Notes: a model not told the origin generated them from the sequence alone. DNA of 6,257 bases from Lactobacillales bacterium (GCA_015655485.1 JAATEZ010000499.1:1-6257); one strand, 5' to 3'. Shown: positions 1 to 5,785, counted from the first letter of the stretch. Numbers and translations: made by a program.

Positions 1-78
1 ATTATTTTTTCTTAACTATTCTTCTCAAAATGAGTATACGTTCTTCACATTTTTTTCATCTTTGATCGTTAATATAAA

Positions 79-106
79 AGTATAACAAATAAACAACCCT
101 AAACAA
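79..106 (-). promoter_or_regulatory. Possible leftward sigma-A promoter with extended -10
   Basis: On the minus strand positions 87-79 read TGTTATACT, an extended -10 box (TG, one base, TATACT). A weak -35 candidate TTGTTT lies at 106-101, 16 bases upstream. It points left, out of the window, beyond the end of the minus-strand operon. No target gene is visible, so this rests only on matching the consensus in an AT-rich stretch where chance matches are common. Confidence 0.3.
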
Positions 107-134
107 AACACTTTTTCATTTTTTAACTCCTTTT

Positions 135-174
135 TAGGACATCGGTTACCCTGCCGGTGCCCTATTTAATTTTT
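135..174 (+). terminator. Hairpin with T-rich tail, possible terminator
   Basis: Positions 135-145 pair with 154-164 in an 11-bp stem with one A-C mismatch and one T-G wobble, around an 8-base loop. On the plus strand it is followed by a T-rich stretch (165-174), so it looks like a terminator for rightward transcripts entering from the left edge. In the minus direction, the sense of the kinase gene ending at 199, the stem forms about equally well but is followed by A-rich sequence. It is therefore not a classical terminator for that operon, and no other one is seen there. Confidence 0.4.
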
Positions 175-198
175 AGTTAATACAGGAGTGTAATAAAG

Positions 199-1113
199 CT
201 ATCTTGCGTTGTTTAAAAAATAAAGCGAGAGTGTAAAACAGTTTTGTTCAAAACTGACCGTTACTTTTCCTTCTTGGATCTCCATTAATTGTTTCACAAT
301 ATATAGGCCTAGGCCATTTTGTCCCTTTGTCCGGCTTTTGTCGAGGCTATAGGTCCGCTCAAAAATTTTTGAGATATCCTCTTCACAAAAATGGTCTGTA
401 TCGTTTGTCGCGATCAAAATAAGATAGTCCCCCTCTTTGACGACTTCGAGCTTAAAAAACGTGTAGGCATAGCGAAAACTATTTTGAAGGACATTGGTCA
501 GTATCCGCTTGGTATAATGTTCATCTGCCTGAATAAGAGATTGTAAATTGTCCTGGTCAATGTGGATCTGGATTTTTCTTTTTTTAAAGTCGTTATAAAA
601 AGGCAGGATAGTATCGGCCACTAAATTTTCTAAGGATAAGCTATCGATATTGAGGATCAGATCCTCCGATTCGATCTTGGCTACTTCATAAAATCGGTCA
701 ATGATCTCCGCTAACACGGTGATTTTTTTTTCAACGATCTCCCCATATTCTTGCCGCTCTTTTACGGAGAGCGTATTCTCCTGCAGTAATTCAGAAAAAC
801 CCTTGATTGAGGTGAGCGGAGTTCTTAGATCATGAGAAATATTCGTTATTTCCTGTTTTAATTCCAGCGTCTTTTTTTGAGAGCGCTGCTGATCTTGTTT
901 ATAGAGTGTGATCAATTGATTGATATGGTTTACAAATCCATTCATCAAGGGATTCTGATAGGTTACTCGCAATAATTCATTGGTTCCAAAATTATGAATG
1001 ATTTCCTCCAGCTGCTGATTCAATTTTTGGATATTTCGCCGGCGCACCAGTTCAGCAATTGTATAAAAAATCAGTAAAACAAGTATGATCGCCAATAAGA
1101 TCCCAATCAGCAT
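199..1113 (-). CDS. Sensor histidine kinase with a single membrane helix
   Basis: This 304-residue membrane-bound histidine kinase is the last gene of the left module and presumably phosphorylates the regulator encoded at 2877-3545. A single hydrophobic helix (about residues 2-20) is followed by a basic stop (RRR), a coiled-coil-like linker, and the H-box at 91-101 (SHDLRTPLT) with His94 as phosphoacceptor. An N-box (Asn207, Asn211), an F-box (FERTY, 251-255) and a G2 box (GQNGLGL, 264-270) follow. The G1 box is degenerate: around 237-241 it reads NDTDH instead of DxGxG. There is no extracellular domain, so sensing through the partner transporter is likely (inference). The ATG at 1113 is preceded by an AAGGG-type ribosome binding site that sits directly after the permease stop, 18 bases upstream. 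An in-frame TAG upstream rules out a longer N-terminus. The gene ends in TAG. The exact subfamily is not recognised. Confidence 0.93.
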   Translation of the reverse strand: MLIGILLAIILVLLIFYTIAELVRRRNIQKLNQQLEEIIHNFGTNELLRVTYQNPLMNGFVNHINQLITLYKQDQQRSQKKTLELKQEITNISHDLRTPLTSIKGFSELLQENTLSVKERQEYGEIVEKKITVLAEIIDRFYEVAKIESEDLILNIDSLSLENLVADTILPFYNDFKKRKIQIHIDQDNLQSLIQADEHYTKRILTNVLQNSFRYAYTFFKLEVVKEGDYLILIATNDTDHFCEEDISKIFERTYSLDKSRTKGQNGLGLYIVKQLMEIQEGKVTVSFEQNCFTLSLYFLNNAR

Positions 1114-1131
1114 AGATGCCCAGCCGCCCTT

Positions 1132-1878
1132 CTATAAATCTTTTTTTGTAAATATCTGCTGGCCGATAACTAAACAGCCAACGGTTAAAAGAATACCAAT
1201 CATCCAGGCTGGGCTGTTGAAGGACACTGTTTGATTTATATAGTCCGTCAGATTTTCGTCTAATAGGCCGGATGGAAAATAACGATAAAGCTGTTTTAAA
1301 CCAGGAATATAATGGAACAACATTTGGACCAATTGACCAGAGAGTCCAAAGATAATGATCAAAGTCAAAAGATTATACGTTTCTTTCACGCGTAAGATAT
1401 TCAGGACAAAGCCCATCGTAAAGCCGGCCAAAATGATTGGGAGCATGTTTATAAAGGCGATCAGCAGCATTTTCACGGTGTAATCCTGATGATTCAGCAA
1501 GTTTTCGCCTAAAACCAGTAACAAAAGGATGGAAATAGAGCATAGAAGTACAAAACCGGCCAATGAAAGGATAAATTTACTCCAAAAGACAGTCTTTCTG
1601 GGAATGCCGAATGAGATGGCTTGTCCGGCGATATCCATTTTGCGTCCAGTTAAGAACAACCCAAACATAAAACCGATCAAGATGATCCCGATTCCGCTTG
1701 AAAGAACATTGGAATAATAAAAGCCGGTATAACCATAAGGAAATTGCGGGACAGATTTTTGCGAATAGTATAAGACAAATGCTGCAGCAGTAACCAAAAA
1801 CAAACAAATCCCGCTGATTATATAGAGAGCTTTATTGCGCAGCAGGCAAAATAATTCGCTGTGAAAATAATTGATCAT
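1132..1878 (-). CDS. ABC-2-type permease, six membrane helices
   Basis: This 248-residue integral membrane protein is the membrane half of the transporter whose ATPase is encoded immediately upstream. Hydrophobic segments lie at about residues 17-37, 58-78, 101-124, 137-160, 168-188 and 224-242. That is the six-helix plan of BcrB/LanE/LanG-type permeases from bacitracin and lantibiotic exporters. The N-terminal stretch before helix 1 (NYFHSELFCLLRNKALY) resembles the amphipathic start usual in this family. Its ATG overlaps the ATPase stop as ATGA, so the two are almost certainly translationally coupled and made in equal amounts. Only one permease is present, so it would act as a homodimer, unlike LanEG pairs. 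Export of a cell-envelope-active peptide is inferred from family and context; the substrate cannot be read from the sequence. The gene ends in TAG, in the same frame as the downstream kinase. Confidence 0.9.
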   Translation of the reverse strand: MINYFHSELFCLLRNKALYIISGICLFLVTAAAFVLYYSQKSVPQFPYGYTGFYYSNVLSSGIGIILIGFMFGLFLTGRKMDIAGQAISFGIPRKTVFWSKFILSLAGFVLLCSISILLLLVLGENLLNHQDYTVKMLLIAFINMLPIILAGFTMGFVLNILRVKETYNLLTLIIIFGLSGQLVQMLFHYIPGLKQLYRYFPSGLLDENLTDYINQTVSFNSPAWMIGILLTVGCLVIGQQIFTKKDL

Positions 1879-2792
1879 GCTTCATTCACCTCCACCAAAT
1901 CTAAGAAATATTCCTCTAGATTACTTCCTTCGATACGCATTTCATAAATCACAAGGCCGTTTTGGGTCAGCAATTGATTGATCGAGCCGCTATCTTCCAA
2001 ATGATTTTGAATGCTGATCCAGCCATCAGGAAAAACTCTATATTCAATATCCGGCAGGCCTCTTTCTAATAATTGAGCTGCCTTGGAGGGATCATCGATT
2101 CTTAAATTGATTTGTTTGCGAACTTTTTGTTTAAACTCTGTTTGGGTCAAATTTCCGACAATCGCTCCCTGATCCATAAAAACAAAACGTGTGGCTAATA
2201 ACTGCAATTCAGCTAAGATATGGCTGGAGATCAGGATAGTGATATGATTTTCTTGATTTAATTTTTTTAACAGCGTTCTGATTTTGTTGATCCCCTGTGC
2301 ATCCAGCCCATTGACCGGTTCATCCAGGACTAAGCAATCCGGATTTGACAGTAAAGCTAAGGCTAATCCCAGGCGTTGTTTCATCCCTAAGGAGTAATTT
2401 TTAAATTTTTTCTTCTTTTGGTCCGCCAGATCTACTATTTTTAAAACTTCCTCTACTCGGTGTTTAGCGGGTATACCTCTTTGGATCCTAAAATATTCCA
2501 AATTTTGTTGAGCTGTAAAATGAGCGAAAAATTGTGGGGATTCGATCATAAAGCTCATTCGTTTGCGGGCCTGTTCGAGCTGTTTGCCGCTTTGACCAAA
2601 TAATTGCAGTGTTCCGGCACTTGGGAAAAAACGACCGGATAGTAATTTGAACAAGGTGGATTTTCCGGCTCCGTTCTTACCAATAAGAGCACAAATTTCT
2701 CCCTGTGCTACTGAGAAATCCAATGCTGAGATCACTGCTTCCTCTTTGAACTTTTTACTTAATTGATTCGTCCGGATGATGATTTCATTCAT
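1875..2792 (-). CDS. ABC transporter ATPase, BcrA/LanF-like
   Basis: This cytoplasmic ATPase of 305 residues powers the permease encoded next to it. From the chosen start, Walker A is GKNGAGKST at 38-46. The loop that normally holds Gln reads MIESPQ, with Glu84 in its place, as in the 'E-loop' of lantibiotic-immunity ATPases. The signature is YSLGM (133-137), Walker B is CLVLDEP (153-159) and the switch His is 191 (SSH). A C-terminal extension of about 90 residues follows the nucleotide-binding core, as in BcrA/NatA-type proteins. A GTG at 2801 would add three residues. I prefer the ATG at 2792 because AAAGAG (2807-2802) lies 9 bases upstream of it, and a likely transcription start near 2810 leaves no room for a ribosome binding site before the GTG. 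Resistance to a bacitracin-like or lantibiotic-like peptide is an inference. Confidence 0.93.
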   Translation of the reverse strand: MNEIIIRTNQLSKKFKEEAVISALDFSVAQGEICALIGKNGAGKSTLFKLLSGRFFPSAGTLQLFGQSGKQLEQARKRMSFMIESPQFFAHFTAQQNLEYFRIQRGIPAKHRVEEVLKIVDLADQKKKKFKNYSLGMKQRLGLALALLSNPDCLVLDEPVNGLDAQGINKIRTLLKKLNQENHITILISSHILAELQLLATRFVFMDQGAIVGNLTQTEFKQKVRKQINLRIDDPSKAAQLLERGLPDIEYRVFPDGWISIQNHLEDSGSINQLLTQNGLVIYEMRIEGSNLEEYFLDLVEVNEA

Positions 2793-2816
2793 TTGCTTCA
2801 CTCTTTTAATACATCC

Positions 2817-2844
2817 ATTATAGTAGCCGGCAAATGAATAAACC
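2817..2844 (-). promoter_or_regulatory. Internal promoter for the ATPase-permease-kinase genes
   Basis: Positions 2822-2817 on the minus strand read TATAAT, a perfect -10 box, with transcription expected to start near 2810, just ahead of the ATPase ribosome binding site. No good -35 exists 16-18 bases upstream. Instead a tandem repeat occupies that position (2845-2864). Weak -35 plus adjacent repeats is typical of a promoter activated by an OmpR-family regulator. Confidence 0.5.
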
Positions 2845-2864
2845 GTAAACGAAAGTTAAAGAAA
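2845..2864 (-). promoter_or_regulatory. Tandem 10-bp direct repeat, putative regulator-binding site
   Basis: Read on the plus strand, GTAAACGAAA (2845-2854) and GTTAAAGAAA (2855-2864) match at 8 of 10 positions and abut exactly. One unit per helical turn is how OmpR/PhoB-type dimers bind, head to tail. The repeat lies 22 bases upstream of the TATAAT box, where an activator contacts polymerase. The presumed ligand is the regulator encoded immediately upstream (inference). Confidence 0.45.
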
Positions 2865-2876
2865 TCGTAAAGATCA

Positions 2877-3545
2877 CTAAACCAGCATATAACCAATGCC
2901 CCAAATCGTTTGAATGTATTCATCGGGAACATTCTCCAGTATTTTTTTGCGGAGATTGGAGATATGGACACTGATCGTATTATCCTCTCCATAATAGGGT
3001 CCCCGCCAGATTTTTTCATAAATCTCACCCTTTGAAAAAACATGTTCCGGCCGCTTGACTAACAAAGATAAAATGTCGAACTCGGCGTTAGTCAAACTTA
3101 ATTTTTTATCAGCCACCCAGACTTGTCTTTTTTCCTGATCGATTTTGATCCTGCGCCATTCGATAAATGAGCCGCTTTTTTCCGGCAGCGTTTTTCTTAA
3201 CTGCACTTCGACTCGCGCAGCCACTTCAGCTTTGTCAAAGGGTTTGGTTATATAGTCATCTGCCCCCATTTTAAGCAATTTTACTTTGTCATCGAGCTCT
3301 TTTTTAGCAGAAATCACAAGGATCGGCATTTGATTCGTTTTTCTTATTTTTTCAATGAATTCTTCTCCAGAGATGCCCGGCAGCATCAAATCTAAAAGAA
3401 TTAAATCAAACTTTTGCGTCCTTACCTGCAGCAAGCCCTCGGTTCCCGAGAAAGCACACACGACTTCAATGGGACGATCTTTAAAAATCAAAGCCAACAG
3501 TTTGTTGATCGCCGGGTCGTCTTCTACGATCAAGATTTTTTTCAT
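2877..3545 (-). CDS. OmpR-family response regulator, left module
   Basis: This 222-residue transcription factor is the first gene of the left module. The receiver domain (about 1-118) has the acidic pair Asp9/Asp10, phosphoacceptor Asp52 (LILLDLMLPG), Ser79 and Lys101 (ITKPF). The winged-helix DNA-binding domain (about 127-222) has its recognition helix near 188-202 (DNTISVHISNLRKKI) and a C-terminal wing ending GIGYMLV. The length is normal for the family. The ATG at 3545 has TGGAGG (3564-3559) at a long spacing of 13 bases and AGGA (3554-3551) closer in. The gene ends in a double stop, TAG followed at once by TGA. A gap of about 84 bases containing its own promoter separates it from the ATPase gene. 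It probably controls that transporter, with the kinase at 199-1113 as partner; this pairing is inferred from gene order. Confidence 0.95.
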   Translation of the reverse strand: MKKILIVEDDPAINKLLALIFKDRPIEVVCAFSGTEGLLQVRTQKFDLILLDLMLPGISGEEFIEKIRKTNQMPILVISAKKELDDKVKLLKMGADDYITKPFDKAEVAARVEVQLRKTLPEKSGSFIEWRRIKIDQEKRQVWVADKKLSLTNAEFDILSLLVKRPEHVFSKGEIYEKIWRGPYYGEDNTISVHISNLRKKILENVPDEYIQTIWGIGYMLV

Positions 3546-3591
3546 CTTAGTCCTAAAACCTCCACATTACTTTGACATGAATTTTAATTTA

Positions 3592-3620
3592 ATAGTACTG
3601 GTTTCCAAAAGCAAATGCAA
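3592..3620 (-). promoter_or_regulatory. Sigma-A promoter of the left operon
   Basis: On the minus strand, TTGCAT (3620-3615) and TACTAT (3597-3592) are separated by exactly 17 bases. Transcription would start near 3585, giving a leader of about 40 bases before the regulator ATG at 3545. This is the best -35/-10 pair found upstream of the left regulator. Confidence 0.5.
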
Positions 3621-3629
3621 ATTGCAAAT
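3611..3629 (-). repeat. Three ATTTGC repeats over the -35 box
   Basis: Reading the minus strand from 3629 to 3611, ATTTGC occurs three times (3629-3624, 3622-3617, 3616-3611), with one extra base between the first two. The array covers the -35 element of the left operon promoter. On the plus strand GCAAATGAAA (3624-3633) also matches GTAAACGAAA at 2845-2854 at 8 of 10 positions, hinting at autoregulation by the same regulator. Short AT-rich repeats can arise by chance. Confidence 0.35.
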
Positions 3630-3809
3630 GAAAATATAATCTGGTATAAATAAAAATATTGTGAAAAAAATCAAATCCACATTTTTTGCGTAGGTTATTG
3701 TGAAAGACAAAAATGCAGCGGCAGAAAAATGAAACTGGCGGACAGCTTTTATCAACTAAAACATGAGATCAATTGTGACTGGAAGATGCGTTTATTTACG
3801 AAACTCTGG

Positions 3810-3818
3810 TGTTATAAT
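3810..3818 (+). promoter_or_regulatory. Upstream extended -10 promoter of the right module
   Basis: TGTTATAAT is a perfect -10 box preceded by TG one base upstream. The -35 region (for example TTTATT at 3791-3796) is poor, which is tolerated in extended -10 promoters. Transcription would begin near 3825 and give a leader of about 260 bases to the regulator ATG at 4085. Confidence 0.4.
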
Positions 3819-3899
3819 AAAGCCATAAAAACAGTTTGTTTCCGTTCAGTTGATTTGTGTTCCCTTTTTTGCCGGACATAAAAACCAGTAAGAGTTACT

Positions 3900-3929
3900 T
3901 TGATGGATAAAGTTTTTTCATGTTATACT
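3900..3929 (+). promoter_or_regulatory. Main candidate promoter of the right module
   Basis: TTGATG (3900-3905) is followed after 18 bases by TATACT (3924-3929), with TG at 3921-3922 making an extended -10. Transcription would start near 3936, giving a leader of about 150 bases that contains a small ORF and a perfect dyad before the regulator ribosome binding site (AGGAG, 4071-4075). Confidence 0.5.
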
Positions 3930-3974
3930 AAAATAGCCGATTTTTCATCAAATGAAGATGGGGAGACGTACGAA

Positions 3975-4088
3975 ATGGAAATTGCTGTCAAGAGCTTTGT
4001 TGTTCAAAAAAGGTCAACTCAGAAGGCTCTGGATCAACATATATTTGATCCAATATCCATAAACACAGACAGGAGAGATGACTTATGA
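3975..4088 (+). CDS. Small ORF coupled to the regulator gene, hypothetical
   Basis: This 37-codon ORF starts at an ATG with GGGGAG nine bases upstream. Its TGA stop overlaps the regulator ATG as ATGA, the pattern of translational coupling. The frame is open further upstream, to ATG 3903 (61 residues) or TTG 3900, but those starts lie within the probable promoter and could only be used from the 3810 promoter. The peptide is hydrophilic, with no membrane segment, no signal peptide and no family I recognise. The regulator also has its own good ribosome binding site inside this ORF (AGGAG, 4071-4075), so coupling is not required. The ORF could be a leader peptide that tunes regulator translation, or a chance ORF. 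Being real is less likely than not. Confidence 0.3.
   Translation: MEIAVKSFVVQKRSTQKALDQHIFDPISINTDRRDDL
4030..4052. repeat. Perfect 8-bp inverted repeat, operator or leader hairpin
   Basis: TGGATCAA (4030-4037) and TTGATCCA (4045-4052) are perfect reverse complements around the 7-base spacer CATATAT. The 23-bp dyad lies in the leader of the right module, 18 bases before the ribosome binding site of the regulator gene. It could be a DNA operator for a dimeric repressor, or an RNA hairpin affecting regulator translation. No T-run follows it, so it is not a terminator. Confidence 0.5.
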
Positions 4089-4774
4089 CAAGGATATTTT
4101 TGGTTGAGGATGAGTTGGCAATTGCCAAAAACCTTATGCTTTTACTTCGTTCAGAAGGATTTACCGTTATTCATGCGTCAACGCGAAGCGAGGCTCTTGC
4201 TGTGCTTGGCAAAAATAAATTTGAATTGGCGTTGATCGATATTTCCTTGCCGGACGGAAATGGCTTTACAGTTTACACAGAGGTCAAAGAAACCCAGATC
4301 ATTCCCGTGATTTTTCTGACGGCTTCTGATGACGAGTCGAGTGTGGTTACTGCACTGAACATGGGCGCAGACGACTATGTCACTAAGCCTTTTCGTCCTC
4401 GTGAATTAATGGCACGAATTAAAAGCGTTTTGCGAAAAAGCGGACGGGCGCCGTCATCTTTTGAAATTTGCGGGCTTCAAGCTGATACGGCCAGCGGCGT
4501 AGTGAAAAAGAACAGCAAGGAGGTTTTTCTTTCGGCCTTGGAATATCGTTTGCTGCTGGTATTTATTAATAATCCTAAAAGTATTCTTTCAAGGGCCAGA
4601 CTGCTTGATGAATTGTGGGATGCGGCAGGCGAGTTTGTCAACGACAATACCTTGACTGTGTATATCAAACGGTTGCGGGAAAAAGTGGAGGATGATCCCG
4701 CACATCCGCAGATTATTCTGACTGTTCGTGGAACGGGGTATCGGTTAGGGGGCGATAAGGATGTTTCGAAATAA
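4085..4774 (+). CDS. OmpR-family response regulator, right module
   Basis: This 229-residue transcription factor is the first full gene of the right module. The receiver domain (about 1-118) has Glu8/Asp9, phosphoacceptor Asp52 (ALIDISLPDG), Thr79 and Lys101 (VTKPF). The winged-helix domain (about 125-222) has its recognition helix near 187-201 (NDNTLTVYIKRLREK) and the wing GTGYRLG. The length is normal. AGGAG (4071-4075) is well placed before the ATG. The 3' end overlaps the kinase ORF by 14 bases, so regulator and kinase are translated together. The neighbours (short-sensor kinase, then a peptide-type ABC ATPase) and a BceR-like motif before the ATPase suggest it switches on a peptide-resistance transporter. 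It resembles VncR/BceR-type regulators, but I do not assign a symbol. Confidence 0.96.
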   Translation: MTRIFLVEDELAIAKNLMLLLRSEGFTVIHASTRSEALAVLGKNKFELALIDISLPDGNGFTVYTEVKETQIIPVIFLTASDDESSVVTALNMGADDYVTKPFRPRELMARIKSVLRKSGRAPSSFEICGLQADTASGVVKKNSKEVFLSALEYRLLLVFINNPKSILSRARLLDELWDAAGEFVNDNTLTVYIKRLREKVEDDPAHPQIILTVRGTGYRLGGDKDVSK

Positions 4775-5750
4775 AGAATTTCGGCATTTGGCTAATTTTT
4801 TCGTTTTGTTGACTATCGTCCTTGGAGTGTTTGGATTTGTGCTAAGTACGGCGGCGGGAATTCTTGTCCTGGTTTCTGCCGCTATTTTTGGTGCGGCCTT
4901 TTTCGCTTTTACTGAAAAACGCTATAAAAACATTGCGCGGATTTCAAATCAAATTGATTTGGTTCTGCATAATGCTGATCATTTGTTTATTGAAGAATTG
5001 GATGAGGGAGAACTCTCCGTTCTGCAAAGCGAGATCACCAAAATGACATTGCGTATCCGCGAACAAAACGATGCGCTAAAAAAAGAAAAAAAACATCTTG
5101 CTGACTCGTTAGCCGATATCGCTCATCAACTGCGGACTCCGCTGACTTCTGCGAATTTCACTCTGTCACTTTTGGAGAACATCTCTGATGAAAATGAGCG
5201 GAAGTCTTTTGTACGAGAAACAGAGGAATTATTAGTGCGGATGGATTGGCTGCTTACTTCTTTGCTGAAATTATCCCGTCTGGATGCCGGTGTAGTGAAG
5301 TTTCAAAGCAGGCCGATCGAAGTAAATGAATTGGTCAGGAGCGCACTGCGTCCGCTTCTGATCCAAATGGAACTGCACTAGATTCATTTGCAGACAGAAG
5401 TTCCGGAAAAAATAACTATTCAGGGGGATGCCGGCTGGTTTTCGGAGGCTTTGCAAAACATTATCAAAAACTGCATGGAAAGTGCCGGTGAAAATGGCTT
5501 GATTAAGATGATCTGTATGAATAATCCGCTGTTTACCGAGATTACGATCCATGACAATGGTATGGGCTTTGGAAAGGAAGATTTACATCATCTGTTTGAC
5601 CGGTTTTATCGCGGGAAAAACGCAAATGGGTCCGGATACGGAATAGGACTCGCTCTCAGCAAGACAATTATCACCCGGCAGGGCGGAACAATTATCGCTA
5701 AGAATCATCCGCAAGGTGGTGCGTTATTTACTATCCGCTTTCCAAAGTGA
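4761..5750 (+). pseudogene. Histidine kinase split by an in-frame TAG at codon 207
   Basis: The intact frame would encode 329 residues of a membrane-bound kinase partnered with the regulator upstream. Two closely spaced hydrophobic helices (about 10-30 and 32-50) have almost no loop between them, the intramembrane-sensing layout. A linker follows, then the H-box AHQLRTPLTS (121-130) with His122. Codon 207 (5379-5381) is TAG. The same frame then stays open to TGA at 5748-5750 and keeps the N-box (Asn233, Asn237), G1 box DNGMG (265-269), F-box FDRFYRG (279-285) and G2 box GSGYGIGLAL (290-299). There is no insertion or deletion. Truncation at 206 residues removes the whole ATP-binding domain, so the product would be inactive unless the stop is read through. 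A TTG at 5388 lacks a clear ribosome binding site. AGGGGG (4747-4752) serves the ATG at 4761. The change may be a real mutation or a base-call error. Confidence 0.85.
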
Positions 5751-5758
5751 CGAATCTC

Positions 5759-5783
5759 TCACCTGAAAGTCACTAAGGTGTAA
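5759..5783 (+). promoter_or_regulatory. BceR-like regulator-binding site before the ATPase gene
   Basis: TCACT-AAGG-TGTAA (5770-5783) matches the TNACA-N4-TGTAA pattern described for BceR-type regulators at all but one defined base. A second TCAC lies 11 bases upstream (5759-5762), one helical turn away. The placement between kinase and transporter genes is where BceR-like regulators act on transporter operons. The ligand is presumed to be the regulator encoded at 4085-4774. Confidence 0.45.
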
Positions 5784-5785
5784 GT

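Larger units (their letters stand above)
3546..4084. other. Divergent control region between the two modules
   Basis: These 539 bases separate the two regulator genes. The left part (3592-3630) holds the leftward promoter with ATTTGC repeats. The stretch 3640-3800 is AT-rich and shows no gene, terminator or strong dyad that I can support. The right part holds two rightward extended -10 boxes (3810-3818, 3921-3929), a small ORF and a perfect dyad (4030-4052). The leftward and rightward promoters are about 200 bases apart, so the two modules probably do not share one promoter. Confidence 0.7.

Noticed and set aside
27..111. 28-residue hydrophobic GTG ORF on the minus strand
   Set aside because: The only ribosome binding site is 15 bases away and the sequence overlaps a likely promoter; too weak to annotate.
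1529..1807. ORFs on the plus strand and in another minus frame inside the permease gene
   Set aside because: They lie wholly within a well-supported permease gene and have no recognisable domains; shadows of that gene.
3567..3755. 62-codon minus-strand ORF upstream of the left regulator
   Set aside because: It starts with TTG without a ribosome binding site, overlaps the likely promoter of the left operon, and has AT-driven hydrophobic composition; probably chance.
5379..5381. TAG as a programmed pyrrolysine or general amber recoding
   Set aside because: Neighbouring genes appear to end normally in TAG (one backed by an immediate TGA), and nothing in the window suggests recoding machinery; a point mutation or base error is simpler.
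5271..5552. Minus-strand ORF across the kinase amber codon
   Set aside because: Antisense to a clear kinase coding sequence, with no motifs; a shadow ORF.
5388..5750. Separate 120-residue gene starting at TTG 5388
   Set aside because: It is in the same frame as the kinase, carries exactly the missing ATP-binding half, and has no clear ribosome binding site; it is the downstream part of the interrupted kinase.
5760..5780. CACCT...AGGTG hairpin after the kinase as a terminator
   Set aside because: The stem is only 5 bp with an 11-base loop and no T-run; better read as part of the regulator-binding site.
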